From: G963662985 sp963662985
GTDB lineage: Bacteria; Chloroflexota; Anaerolineae; Anaerolineales; UBA11579
Assembly: GCA_963662985.1 (NCBI GenBank)
Contig: OY760066.1
Coordinates: forward strand, 496,001 to 560,000
DNA length: 64,000 nucleotides
Direction: 5' to 3'
Within the stretch, counting starts at the first letter, position 1. Every line of letters starts with the position of its first letter. Shown piece by piece: positions 25,009-34,029 of this stretch. The notes under the pieces were generated by a model. The model searched no databases and was not told the origin of the DNA. It saw only the letters and a program-made list of their open reading frames with translations. Made by a program: the position numbers and the translations under genes.

Positions 25009-26805
25009 TTATTTTACTTTTTTATCCACTAATTCGCAGAACTGATCGATTAATGTTTTTATCTCTGAGAGAGATTGCACCCAGAAATCTTTTTGACGAA
25101 TATCAATTCCAATTCTTGCGGCCACATCCACCACACTGGCAGAACCTGTTGCAGTGAGCAATGCGTTGTAGTCTTCTATAAAATCAGGGCCAATTTTCTT
25201 GTATTGTGCATATACACCCTTAGAGAAAAGTAAACCAAAAGCATAAGGCCAGTTGTAGAAAGCCAATTCAGTTGAATAGTAGTGTGGTTTGCAAGCCCAC
25301 ATATAGGCATGCATATAGTCAGGATCAAGACCATCTCCATAAGTTGCTTTTTGTGCATCTAACATGGCCTGCTTTAAATCATCCACAGTCATACTTTGGT
25401 CTTTGCGGGTGTCAATCAATTCCGTTTCAAAAAGATACCGGCTGTAAATATCAACGATCACTTGAGTAGCATCTTGCAATTCAGTTTCCAGAAGAGTAAA
25501 TTTTTGTTCTTCAGTGGCTGTAGTCAAAGTGGCCGCCATCAAAATCCCTTCATTGAAAATAGAAGCAGTTTCAGCAACTGGCATTGGATAATCTGTTTTT
25601 AAGATTGGTTGATCTTTGAGACAATTACCATGCCAGGCATGCCCAAGTTCGTGTGCCAAAGTTGATAATTGAGAATAGCTACCATCAAAATTCGCTAGCA
25701 CCCGGCTTTCACCAATCATTGGCAAGTTAGAGCAGAAGGCTCCCCCGCTTTTCCCTTTTCGTGATTCTGCATCAATCCAGCGTTTTTCAAATGCATTGTC
25801 AATAAAATCTGCCATTTCTTTTGAGAAAGTGGAGAACACTTTCACCAATGTTTCTCGTGCTTCATCATAAGAATAATGTTTGAGCGCATTCTCATCACCA
25901 ATTGGTGCAAACAGATCATAGAAGGGCAGTCCGTTTTGATGCCCTAAGAATTTTGCCTTTGCTTTCAGATAGCGTCTGAAATCTGGCATAAAGTCCACCA
26001 TAGCACTCAGCATCGCATCCAAAACCACTTGTTCCATTCGTGATTCTTCAAGGGTTTTATTCATCACGGTACCAAATCCACGAATTTCACTTAGAGTGAT
26101 TGATTCCCCTTTGATTGCATTAATCGCATGAGCTAAAGGCAAGTCAACTTTTGGATAAGAAGCCAATTCTGCTTCATAGGCTTTTTTTCGCACATCCGGA
26201 TCCGCGTCATAAGCCATATTGCGTACAATCGGCAATGGCAGATCTTGCATTTCTGCATCCACTTCAATCGCAACGGTCATAGTGCCATCAATCATATCGC
26301 GCATTCGTTCCCATGCAGTCCCACCGGTCAAATTTAGTCTGGCGATGATTGGTTCAATTTCATTGCCAAGCAAGTGAGTCGCTGCTTGGGCAGTTTCATT
26401 GAGGAAGAATTCAAATTCTTTTAATTTTGCAGAGCTTTCAATCAACTCACTCAAGTTTTCCTGTTTCCCGATGAAACTTGCAGTAATCTTAGAATAATTT
26501 GTAGCAGCTAAGGAAAGTGGTTGCAACTTATCCAAAGTGCTCAAAGCCACAGCATTGGTCGCATCAGTCGATAAACTAAGTTGTGTATAAGCACTCAATT
26601 TCTGCAAAGTACTGTAAATGTGTTCTGTTGAATCAAGGATCGTTTCAATTTTCTTTTGAGAATCAACATTGTTTTCTAATTCTGCAACAGCCCAATTAGT
26701 TTGTTCTTCAATAAATTTTTTTAAATCTTCTTGATCTTTCTTAAATTCTGGAGAGTCAAAACCAGGATAAAGAGGGGATAAATCCCAATGCATTTTATTT
26801 GTCAT
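25009..26805 (-). CDS. pepF: Oligoendopeptidase F (M3 family)
   Basis: This 598-residue cytoplasmic zinc metallopeptidase hydrolyses short peptides. The active site AHELGHAWHG contains His385, Glu386 and His389; the third ligand is the Glu of ETASIFNE about 25 residues on. The N-terminal region (HWDLSPLYPGFDSPEF) and FYDLFAPIG are typical of PepF. The ribosome site GGAG lies just before the start. Transcribed alone, divergently from the TetR gene, from a promoter at 26829-26857. It probably recycles peptides taken up or released by protein turnover. Confidence 0.93.
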   Translation of the reverse strand: MTNKMHWDLSPLYPGFDSPEFKKDQEDLKKFIEEQTNWAVAELENNVDSQKKIETILDSTEHIYSTLQKLSAYTQLSLSTDATNAVALSTLDKLQPLSLAATNYSKITASFIGKQENLSELIESSAKLKEFEFFLNETAQAATHLLGNEIEPIIARLNLTGGTAWERMRDMIDGTMTVAIEVDAEMQDLPLPIVRNMAYDADPDVRKKAYEAELASYPKVDLPLAHAINAIKGESITLSEIRGFGTVMNKTLEESRMEQVVLDAMLSAMVDFMPDFRRYLKAKAKFLGHQNGLPFYDLFAPIGDENALKHYSYDEARETLVKVFSTFSKEMADFIDNAFEKRWIDAESRKGKSGGAFCSNLPMIGESRVLANFDGSYSQLSTLAHELGHAWHGNCLKDQPILKTDYPMPVAETASIFNEGILMAATLTTATEEQKFTLLETELQDATQVIVDIYSRYLFETELIDTRKDQSMTVDDLKQAMLDAQKATYGDGLDPDYMHAYMWACKPHYYSTELAFYNWPYAFGLLFSKGVYAQYKKIGPDFIEDYNALLTATGSASVVDVAARIGIDIRQKDFWVQSLSEIKTLIDQFCELVDKKVK

Positions 26806-26828
26806 AAAAGTCTCCTATATTTTTCTTA

Positions 26829-26857
26829 ATAGTAGTTTGAGGTGTTGAGATTGTCAA
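26829..26857 (-). promoter_or_regulatory. Promoter of pepF
   Basis: On the minus strand, TTGACA (26857-26852) and TACTAT (26834-26829) are separated by 17 bases, about 25 bases before the start codon. Confidence 0.6.
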
Positions 26858-26885
26858 TTCTTATCCTATTTCTAAAAATTGATTC

Positions 26886-26914
26886 TTGCATTCTTCTGAA
26901 AAATTCTCTATAAT
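26886..26914 (+). promoter_or_regulatory. Promoter of the TetR/kinase operon
   Basis: TTGCAT (26886-26891) and TATAAT (26909-26914) are 17 bases apart. The TetR operator palindrome begins 11 bases downstream. Confidence 0.75.
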
Positions 26915-26924
26915 GATCAAAATA

Positions 26925-26944
26925 ACGTGAGCGATGACTCACGT
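26925..26944 (+). promoter_or_regulatory. Probable operator of the TetR regulator
   Basis: ACGTGAG and CTCACGT form a perfect 7-bp inverted repeat around a 6-base spacer, positioned at the predicted transcription start and 16 bases before the TetR start codon. Autorepression is inferred from position. Confidence 0.65.
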
Positions 26945-26959
26945 CTGAGGAAACACCCC

Positions 26960-27613
26960 ATGAATAAAAAACTGAGTGAAGAAAAGATCATCGAAATCCT
27001 AGAAACTGGCATCTCTGAATTTGCAGTGAATGGCTTAGATCGAGCCAATATCAATGTAATCGCAAAAAAATCTGGGGTAAGTGTTGGTGTTTTATATAAG
27101 TATTATCAAGATAAAGAAAAGTTTTTTTTAGCTTGTTTAAGACATAGCCTTGAAACATTACGAGAAGTTTTATCAGATGCAATTTCTGGTGACGAAAAAA
27201 TAATCAAACGAGCTGAAAAATTGATTCGTGCTGTGCAAATCACTTCCAGAGAGCATAGTGTCTACAACATCATGTATAACGAGATCACCGCTGGCGCTAG
27301 CCAGAAATATGCAAAAATGTTGGCAGAAGAAATAGAAGGCATTTCATCTGAAGTGTATATTCAATTTATAACTGAAGCGAAAGATTCTGGGGAAATTCGA
27401 GATGATATTGACCCCCGTATGTTTGCTTTTTTCTTCGACAATATGTTACTTGCGATGCAATTTTCATATAGTTGTGATTATTACAAAGAACGATTCAAGA
27501 TCTTTTGTGGAGACTCCATAATGGATGATGATGAAAAAGTGGTGATTGAATTTTTAAAGTTTATTGAATCTGCATTTACGTTTAAACAATCAGATATTCA
27601 ACATAAAGGATAA
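26960..27613 (+). CDS. TetR-family repressor
   Basis: This 217-residue protein has an N-terminal HTH typical of TetR proteins (EKIIEILETGISEFAVNGL, then NVIAKKSGVSVGVLYKYYQDKEKFF). The remaining helices form the ligand-binding and dimerisation domain. The ATG at 26960 has GAGG nine bases upstream; a GTG at 26927 lies within the operator palindrome and is unlikely. The FGGY kinase starts five bases later, so the repressor is co-transcribed with the genes it likely controls. The ligand is probably the pathway substrate or a phosphorylated form. Confidence 0.85.
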   Translation: MNKKLSEEKIIEILETGISEFAVNGLDRANINVIAKKSGVSVGVLYKYYQDKEKFFLACLRHSLETLREVLSDAISGDEKIIKRAEKLIRAVQITSREHSVYNIMYNEITAGASQKYAKMLAEEIEGISSEVYIQFITEAKDSGEIRDDIDPRMFAFFFDNMLLAMQFSYSCDYYKERFKIFCGDSIMDDDEKVVIEFLKFIESAFTFKQSDIQHKG

Positions 27614-27617
27614 ACCA

Positions 27618-29213
27618 ATGAAAACTTATCTAATTTCTTATGACATTGGCACAACGGGTGTGAAAACATGTTTGTTTGAAATCGAGAAAGATATTACGCT
27701 GATTGCCAGCGAACAGCAAGGATATTCATTGTTTATTTTGGAAAATGGTGGTGTGGAACAGGATGCAGATGAATGGTGGCAGGCAATGTGTGACACCACT
27801 CATGAACTATTTTTGACAACTACAATTAAACCTGAGCAAATTGCAGGAATTTCATTTTGTTCTCAAATGCAAGGCATAGTTTTGGTAGACCAATATGGCA
27901 ATGCTCTTCGTCGCCCAATGAGTTACATGGATCAGCGTGCTAGAAAAGAGATCAAAGAAGGTATTGCTCACGGAATCCAGATTGCGGGTGCAAATATCTT
28001 CAAGTTACTAAAAAGTTTGCTCATCACAGGTGCAGTCTCATCCAGTGTCAAAGATCCCGTATGGAAATATAAATGGGTGGAAAATAATCAACCAGAGCTC
28101 TTCGCCCAAGTACACAAATGGTTGGATGTCAAAGAATATCTCATCTGCCGTTGTACAGATCAATTTGTAATGACCGAAGACAGTGCTTATTCCACTTTTT
28201 TATATGATACCCGTCCGGGCAAAAAAGGATGGAACGCCTCCCTGAGCAAAATGTGCGGCGTCAACATGGATCATCTACCCCAAATAATAAAATCGACAGA
28301 TCAAGCTGGTCAACTAACCTCAAAAGCTGCTGCAGAACTGGGTTTAGCCTTAGGTACCCCAGTTTTTGGTGGAGGTGGTGATGCCTCTTTGATAGGCATC
28401 GGTGCTGGTTGCGGTGATCTTGGCGATACCCATATTTATTCAGGCACATCTGGTTGGGTTTCCACTATTGTCGATAAGCAAATTGTAGATGTGGACTGTA
28501 TGATTGCCTCCATAGTTGGCGCACAAGAAGACCGCTTTAATTATTTCGCAGAAATGGAAACTGCCGGTAAATGTTTGGAATGGGTCAAAGATCATTTGGC
28601 ACTAGATGAAATAGATATCTATTTAGAGAAAAAACACATCACTGAGAGCCAAGAAGTGATCTACACAAGTTTATACGAATATATGATGGAGACCATCAAA
28701 GACATGTCGCCGGGTGCCAATGGCGTGCTTTTCACTCCTTGGTTGCATGGCAATCGTTGCCCCTTTGAAGACCCGAATTCTGCCGGCATGTTTTTTAATA
28801 TCAAAGTAGAAACTGGCAAAACCGAAATGATTCGTGCCGTCTTGGAGGGGGTATGTTATCACTTGCGTTGGATGTTGGAATGTCAGCAAAAAAAGATTCA
28901 AACCTCAAATCCCATCCGTTTTGTCGGTGGTGGCGCCCTGTCCAATGTTACATGTCAAATTCTTGCAGATATGACTGGTTGCACCATTGAAACCGTCGCC
29001 TCACCCCAAAATGTCGGGGCGGTAGGTGCCGCAGCTGTCATGGGAGTTGCTTTGGGAAAAATAAGTAGCATCGACAAAGTACGAGAATTTATCCCCGCTT
29101 CAAAAACATTCCTCCCAGATCCTACCAAAAAACTTGCCTATGACAAATATTTTCAAGTGTTCAAAAAATTATATAAAACTAACAAACAAAATTTCAAATT
29201 ATTAAATTCATAA
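27618..29213 (+). CDS. FGGY-family carbohydrate kinase
   Basis: This 531-residue sugar or polyol kinase has YDIGTTGVKTCLFE at the N-terminus (phosphate-binding loop 1), GISFCSQMQGIVLVDQYGN, a second ATP-binding part GGGGDASLIGIGAGC and FVGGGALSNVTCQILADMTG in the C-terminal domain. It is in the xylulokinase/gluconokinase range of sizes. The start at 27618 follows AAAGGAT. It would phosphorylate an alcohol group of the pathway substrate. It is placed between its TetR regulator and an aminotransferase plus aldolase, an unusual set. The exact sugar is unknown. Confidence 0.85.
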   Translation: MKTYLISYDIGTTGVKTCLFEIEKDITLIASEQQGYSLFILENGGVEQDADEWWQAMCDTTHELFLTTTIKPEQIAGISFCSQMQGIVLVDQYGNALRRPMSYMDQRARKEIKEGIAHGIQIAGANIFKLLKSLLITGAVSSSVKDPVWKYKWVENNQPELFAQVHKWLDVKEYLICRCTDQFVMTEDSAYSTFLYDTRPGKKGWNASLSKMCGVNMDHLPQIIKSTDQAGQLTSKAAAELGLALGTPVFGGGGDASLIGIGAGCGDLGDTHIYSGTSGWVSTIVDKQIVDVDCMIASIVGAQEDRFNYFAEMETAGKCLEWVKDHLALDEIDIYLEKKHITESQEVIYTSLYEYMMETIKDMSPGANGVLFTPWLHGNRCPFEDPNSAGMFFNIKVETGKTEMIRAVLEGVCYHLRWMLECQQKKIQTSNPIRFVGGGALSNVTCQILADMTGCTIETVASPQNVGAVGAAAVMGVALGKISSIDKVREFIPASKTFLPDPTKKLAYDKYFQVFKKLYKTNKQNFKLLNS

Positions 29214-29229
29214 TCAAAAAGGAAAAACT

Positions 29230-30693
29230 ATGGAAAAAGCATACCGATATGTTGATGCACAAGCCGTTACATCAAAACTAGATGAACTAATTAAAAAACC
29301 AGTGTATAGCATTGGTAGAGATGCATTACAAAAATATGAAGATGAATATTATGCTCAAAAATGTGTAAAATCACATGACATGATTCATCAAGCCCAAGAT
29401 GTAATCCCTGGTGGCGTTCAACATAACTTGGCCTTTAATTATCCATTTCCTTTAGTATTCACCAAAGCGGATGGAAATAAATTGTATGATATCGATGGAA
29501 ATACTTATCTTGATTTTTTGCAAGCAGGAGGCCCAACGGTATTGGGTTCAAATCCAAGCTCAGTTCGTGAAAAAGTTATTGAATTATTAGAAACTTGTGG
29601 CCCATCAACTGGTCTTTTCCATGAATATGAATATAAAATGGCAGAGAAAGTAGTCGAATTAGTGCCATCTGTCGAAAAACTACGTATGTTTGGCAGTGGC
29701 ACCGAAGCATGTATGGGTGCCATTCGCGTGGCACGTTTGGCAACCAAAAAGAAAAACATTGTTAAGATGGGCGGCGCTTATCATGGATGGAGTGACCAAT
29801 TAGCCTATGGTATTCGTATTCCAGGTACCAAAGGGTTGCAATCTCAAGGGGTACCCAACTTCGTCTTCAAACATACCCAAGAATTTTTCCCCAATGATCT
29901 TAACGATCTTGAACGTGTCTTAAAACTTAACCAATTACGCGGTGGCACGGCTGCCGTACTTCTCGAAGCGATCGGTCCGGAAAGTGGTACTCGCCCCGTA
30001 GATTTTGATTTTCCCGCTGGTTGTCGAGAATTATGTGACAAATATGGTGCCTTGTTGATATTTGATGAAGTTGTCACGGGTTTCCGTATGGGTCCCGGTG
30101 GTGCACAAGAATATTTTGGTGTTATGCCGGATTTGACCGTGTTTGGCAAGGTCATTGCTGGAGGTTATCCTGGTGCTGGCGGGCTAGGAGGTAAGAAGGA
30201 ATATATGAAATTCCTTGGTGCTGGCTTAGACGAACACGGTGGCAAAAAAGCGCTTGTCGGAGGCACCCTTTCTGCAAACCCATTGAGCTGTTGCGCAGGG
30301 TATTATACGATTAGCGAAATTGAAAGTTCACACGCATGGGAAAAAGCTGCAAAACTAGGAGATCGATTAACAGATGGATTAAATGCATTAATTGACAAAA
30401 CAGGTCTTCCATTTGTTGCATACAACGTAGGATCAATTTGCCACCTTGACACGGTTGGCACCATGCACTTTGCTATTCGTTGGGGCAAGCCTTGGGAAAT
30501 TCCCACTGTGTTGAAAGAAACCTCCAAACGCAAAGCCGAAATGCAACATATGGGCGCTGCCTATATGGCGGAAGGTCTAGTTACCCTTGCCGGCAATCGT
30601 ATGTACACAAGTGCTGCTTACACCGAAGCGGATATCGACGAAGCTATTTTGGCATTTGAAAGAGTGTTTGAAACGATCGAGGTTATTGAATAA
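29230..30693 (+). CDS. Class III aminotransferase, glutamate-1-semialdehyde-aminomutase-like
   Basis: This 487-residue PLP enzyme has family motifs FGSGTEACMGAIRVARLAT, GAYHGWSDQL, LIFDEVVTGFR (the Asp that binds the pyridine N) and TVFGKVIAGG with Lys307 as the PLP Schiff-base lysine. It is about 50 residues longer than HemL at the N-terminus. No other tetrapyrrole genes are near, and it lies between a sugar kinase and a class II aldolase. It therefore probably moves an amino group on a sugar-derived aldehyde or ketone rather than making 5-aminolevulinate. Its stop shares a base with the aldolase start. Confidence 0.8.
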   Translation: MEKAYRYVDAQAVTSKLDELIKKPVYSIGRDALQKYEDEYYAQKCVKSHDMIHQAQDVIPGGVQHNLAFNYPFPLVFTKADGNKLYDIDGNTYLDFLQAGGPTVLGSNPSSVREKVIELLETCGPSTGLFHEYEYKMAEKVVELVPSVEKLRMFGSGTEACMGAIRVARLATKKKNIVKMGGAYHGWSDQLAYGIRIPGTKGLQSQGVPNFVFKHTQEFFPNDLNDLERVLKLNQLRGGTAAVLLEAIGPESGTRPVDFDFPAGCRELCDKYGALLIFDEVVTGFRMGPGGAQEYFGVMPDLTVFGKVIAGGYPGAGGLGGKKEYMKFLGAGLDEHGGKKALVGGTLSANPLSCCAGYYTISEIESSHAWEKAAKLGDRLTDGLNALIDKTGLPFVAYNVGSICHLDTVGTMHFAIRWGKPWEIPTVLKETSKRKAEMQHMGAAYMAEGLVTLAGNRMYTSAAYTEADIDEAILAFERVFETIEVIE

Positions 30694-31688
30694 TGGATCA
30701 AGGAATCGCAAAAAAGTTAGTCGCTGAAGCTGGAAAAAAACTTCTTCATGAACAGCTCACCGCCCGAACTTGGGGCAATGTCAGTTGCAAAGTAAATGAA
30801 GACACAATGGTGATTACTCCCAGTGGATTGGGCTATGATGGTATGACCCCCGAGGACATTGTCACAATGAATATATCTTCGGGTGAGTGGGAAGGACATC
30901 TCAAACCTTCTTCCGAAAAAGGGGTCCACATTGCCGCTTATCAACAATTTCCTGAAGTGGGATTTGTGATTCATACTCATCAAATTTATGCTTCTGCAAT
31001 ATGTATAGGTGGATTTGATCAGCTTGAGATCACTACTGAAGAGCAACAACGCTTAGAAGGAATTGCTTTAGCCAAGTATGCTTTGCCCAGCACTAAAAAA
31101 TTAAAACAAAATGTAACAGACACGCTAAAATCAGGTGCTCATGTAATCTTGATGGAAAATCATGGCACAATTGTCGCAGGAAAAGATGCTGAAGATGCTT
31201 TTGCAAAAGTAACTTTGTTGGAAGAAATTTGTAAACGAAGTTGTAAGGGGCAACCATCTGAAATCATTGGTTTTGATGATCTCAAAGCAAAACAACTTCT
31301 GGAAGCTGTCAAAAATGTTTTTGGAAATGCTTCTATATCAGCTACACCTGCTATAATAAAATGTGCTTCAAAAAGAGACCCTGTGGTTGCGCAACTGGAT
31401 GATATGGCTCAGATGATTGGGCGCAAACTGATGATTGTCGAACCTAATCAAGAAGCTGTGCTCAAAGCCTTGGCAAAAACAGATGTGATCTTAGTCCCCA
31501 CTGTTGGCGCAATCTGTCGCGCTTCTTCAGAAGGAGATCTGACGGCTTTATCTATGTTGGCAGAGAAATCATGTGTAGGTTGGCTGCATACACAAGCATT
31601 AGGTGTGAATGCAAGATTATCTATCCTTGATACTTTTTTAATGAGAACAGTATATTTAAAAAAATATTCAAAGAAAATTGGTGGTTAA
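30693..31688 (+). CDS. Class II aldolase with a degenerate second copy of its core
   Basis: The 331-residue protein starts with a normal class II (fuculose-phosphate-type) aldolase domain, residues 1 to about 200. The zinc ligands His94, His96 and His157 and the catalytic Glu75 match the family. A further 130 residues follow that the short aldolases lack. Residues 263-294 align with 149-180 (10 of 32 identical by eye), but the metal-binding His157 is replaced by Val271. The C-terminal part thus looks like a dead duplicate that may serve binding or oligomer formation. It would cleave or form a bond in a phosphosugar made by the FGGY kinase. Confidence 0.8.
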   Translation: MDQGIAKKLVAEAGKKLLHEQLTARTWGNVSCKVNEDTMVITPSGLGYDGMTPEDIVTMNISSGEWEGHLKPSSEKGVHIAAYQQFPEVGFVIHTHQIYASAICIGGFDQLEITTEEQQRLEGIALAKYALPSTKKLKQNVTDTLKSGAHVILMENHGTIVAGKDAEDAFAKVTLLEEICKRSCKGQPSEIIGFDDLKAKQLLEAVKNVFGNASISATPAIIKCASKRDPVVAQLDDMAQMIGRKLMIVEPNQEAVLKALAKTDVILVPTVGAICRASSEGDLTALSMLAEKSCVGWLHTQALGVNARLSILDTFLMRTVYLKKYSKKIGG

Positions 31689-31689
31689 T

Positions 31690-32127
31690 ATGGAGAAAAA
31701 ACAAAACAAAGAGATTTGGCGAAGTATAAAATTTGTCCTTTTTTCAATAAGTGCTGGAGTAATTCAGATCGCAAGTTTTGCCCTACTATATGACTTATTC
31801 CACGTTACCTATTGGATTAGTTATTTAACCGCATTAATACTCTCGGTTTTGTGGAATTTCACCTTAAATCGGCGCTTCACCTTCAAATCAGCCAACAATG
31901 TTCCTGTTGCCATGCTTAAAGTGTTGGGATATTACGCTGTTTTTACGCCCATCACTACCCTTGGCGGTGCTTTTTTGGAAGGTACACTGGGTTGGAATGG
32001 AAATTTGGTGACATTAATGAATATGGGGTTGAACTTAATCACCGAATACCTTTTTGATATGTTTGTGGTCTATCGTGATTCAATCGACACCAACGACCTC
32101 GCCCAAAAAGAACAAGAAACCTTGTAA
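31690..32127 (+). CDS. GtrA-family membrane protein
   Basis: This 145-residue protein has four transmembrane helices (residues about 14-34, 40-58, 75-95 and 105-125) and the GtrA-type loop WNFTLNRRFTFK between helices 2 and 3. GtrA-like proteins are usually thought to move lipid-linked sugars across the membrane. It begins two bases after the aldolase stop and is the last gene of the TetR operon. Its tie to the cytoplasmic enzymes is unclear. Confidence 0.8.
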   Translation: MEKKQNKEIWRSIKFVLFSISAGVIQIASFALLYDLFHVTYWISYLTALILSVLWNFTLNRRFTFKSANNVPVAMLKVLGYYAVFTPITTLGGAFLEGTLGWNGNLVTLMNMGLNLITEYLFDMFVVYRDSIDTNDLAQKEQETL

Positions 32128-32135
32128 AACCAAAG

Positions 32136-32164
32136 AAAAAGAGCATGAATTTCATGCTCTTTTT
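32136..32164. terminator. Bidirectional terminator
   Basis: AAAAAGAGCATGA pairs with TCATGCTCTTTTT between the convergent GtrA and DUF6530 genes. Confidence 0.8.
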
Positions 32165-32166
32165 TT

Positions 32167-32646
32167 CTAATAGCCCATTTCTTTTAAAATACTTGTGAGT
32201 AATTTCATGCGTTCCCCTAATAATTCATCGTCTTGACTCAAACATTGCTTAAAAAGTTGAATATCTTCGTCAATCATTTCATTATCCACACAGACCTCAA
32301 CAGTCATTGCATCTCCTTGGAGGCCAATTCGATCGATCATTGGATTATCTTCATCATACAGCTTTTTATATTGATAAGCATCATTAAAATACATTTTTGA
32401 TCGACAGACTAAAATTGCTAAATCAAGTACACGATGTAATGGCATTTCTTCTGATTGCCGTGACCATTTGTTTCCAGAATGGCGCCAGATTTTTGCAGAG
32501 ATATCTACCTTCCCTCGGTCATTCCATTGTGCCAATCCTAAAGAAAGGCCTTTTGCATCAGAATTATAAGCAAGGTCTCCGTCGATATTTTCATAATCTT
32601 CTGCAACAATTACAGGTTTATGTTTTAAAGTAGTTGGAATTTTCAT
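32167..32646 (-). CDS. DUF6530 family protein
   Basis: This 159-residue soluble protein closely fits the pattern of the DUF6530 family (VIVAEDYENIDGDLAYNSDAK, SLGLAQWNDRGKVDISAKIW, then EEMPLHRVLDLAILVCRSKMYF). These are conserved bacterial proteins without a known role. AGGA precedes the start. Transcribed alone. The family assignment is from recall of its conserved N-terminus. Confidence 0.7.
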   Translation of the reverse strand: MKIPTTLKHKPVIVAEDYENIDGDLAYNSDAKGLSLGLAQWNDRGKVDISAKIWRHSGNKWSRQSEEMPLHRVLDLAILVCRSKMYFNDAYQYKKLYDEDNPMIDRIGLQGDAMTVEVCVDNEMIDEDIQLFKQCLSQDDELLGERMKLLTSILKEMGY

Positions 32647-32673
32647 TTTTTCCTCTTATGGTGATTAGTAAAA

Positions 32674-32686
32674 TACTAAACTAGTA
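32674..32686 (+). promoter_or_regulatory. Palindrome TACTAAACTAGTA, possible ROK operator
   Basis: Perfect 5-bp arms around AAC, in the 200-base gap between DUF6530 and the ROK gene. A related half-site AATACTAAA recurs about 60 bases on. Either gene could be the target; weak evidence. Confidence 0.3.
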
Positions 32687-32778
32687 AATATATAATATCG
32701 CATTCTGTCATATAAAGCAATAAAATCGAAATACTAAATTGTTGAATTGCTGTATTTAATAGACTCTAACATTAATTC

Positions 32779-32807
32779 TTGACATCGATTTCTTTTTTTT
32801 GTATACT
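32779..32807 (+). promoter_or_regulatory. Strong promoter of the ROK/alpha-glucoside operon
   Basis: A perfect TTGACA (32779-32784) and TATACT (32802-32807) are 17 bases apart, 43 bases before the ROK start. Confidence 0.82.
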
Positions 32808-32849
32808 GTACTTACTTTCTTCACTGAAAAAAATAAGTAAGGATTGAAT

Positions 32850-34016
32850 ATGGCAAAGACTGGCAACAAACAAATGATGCGCGAAGTGAATCGTTCTTTG
32901 ATTCTTAACTATTTACGTTTACACGGACAAACATCGCGTTCAAAATTAACCAAAGAAACAGGATTGTCTGCAGGGGCAGTCTCTGAAATCACCAGTGAAC
33001 TGATTGAAAACAATTACATTTTTGAAAAATCATCAGGAGAATCTAGTGGTGGCAGAAAACCCATCAATTTAGCCTTAAATCCTGATTTTGGATTTGTGAT
33101 TGGCATCAAATTTATGGAAAATCAAGTCATCATGGCCATCACAAACATGTTAGCCGATGTGCTCTCTACCAAAACCGCCTCCTATCAAACTGATACGCCA
33201 GAAAATGTGATTTTGCAGCTTTCCAAGCTTATCCAAGAATTTATTGATCAAGAACAACGAGACATCTCCAATCTGATTGGCATCGGCATTGGCATGGCTG
33301 GTATTATCGATGTTGAAAACGGTATCTTAGAATATTCACCCATCATCCATTGGGAAAACGTTCCCTTTGCCTCTCTGTTATCCCAACAATTAAATGTCCC
33401 AGTCTATATTGATAATGATGTCAACACTTTTGCTCTCACTGAGCTTTGGTTTGGCAAGGGCATGGATACCGATCATTTTATCACTGTCACTGTTGGTCGG
33501 GGGATTGGTATGGGCATTGTCACAAATCAAAAGATCTATCGTGGCAAAGGGGGCGCAGGAGAAATGGGGCACGTAGTCGTTGTACCCAATGGCAATATAT
33601 GCGAATGCGGCAATCACGGATGTCTAGAAGCTTATATCTCTGAACCAGCCTTATTAAAGGAAGCGCAAGAAAAAGGAGTGCTTAACACTCACGACAACGT
33701 AGAAAAACTATCGGAATTAGCCAAACAAGGCAACCAGCAGGCTATTCACATTCTTTTTCATGCAGGTGAATTGCTCGGTTGGGTTTTATCTGGGCTCACC
33801 AATGTTTTTGATACCGAATTTATTATTGTCGGTGGGGAAGGGCTTCGTTCTGGAGAGTTTTTTATCGATGGGATGAAAGATGCCTTTGATAAAAATGTAA
33901 TGCCTTCGCTCAAAGGCCGCACCAAATTAATCATTGATAGTTTAGGTGATTCTGCTTGGGCACGCGGGGCAGCTGGTTTAGTCCTGCAAGAAGTGTTTCT
34001 CTCCCCGCTAGAATAA
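32850..34016 (+). CDS. ROK-family transcriptional repressor
   Basis: This 388-residue protein has an N-terminal winged helix (SLILNYLRLHGQTSRSKLTKETGLSAGAVSEI) and a ROK sugar-kinase-like domain. The ROK zinc motif reads ICECGNHGCLEAY, and GIGIGMAGIIDVENG and YIDNDVNTFALTELWFG are the usual ligand-binding blocks. The ATG at 32850 has AAGGA at proper spacing; a TTG two codons upstream is less likely. It is the first gene before a CUT1 transporter and two glucosidases, so it probably represses them until an alpha-glucoside or its product appears. Confidence 0.88.
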   Translation: MAKTGNKQMMREVNRSLILNYLRLHGQTSRSKLTKETGLSAGAVSEITSELIENNYIFEKSSGESSGGRKPINLALNPDFGFVIGIKFMENQVIMAITNMLADVLSTKTASYQTDTPENVILQLSKLIQEFIDQEQRDISNLIGIGIGMAGIIDVENGILEYSPIIHWENVPFASLLSQQLNVPVYIDNDVNTFALTELWFGKGMDTDHFITVTVGRGIGMGIVTNQKIYRGKGGAGEMGHVVVVPNGNICECGNHGCLEAYISEPALLKEAQEKGVLNTHDNVEKLSELAKQGNQQAIHILFHAGELLGWVLSGLTNVFDTEFIIVGGEGLRSGEFFIDGMKDAFDKNVMPSLKGRTKLIIDSLGDSAWARGAAGLVLQEVFLSPLE

Positions 34017-34029
34017 ATAAAGGATTTTA

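Noticed and set aside
29230..30693. hemL (tetrapyrrole synthesis)
   Set aside because: The protein has a long N-terminal extension and sits in a TetR/kinase/aldolase operon without other heme genes, so the name would be misleading.
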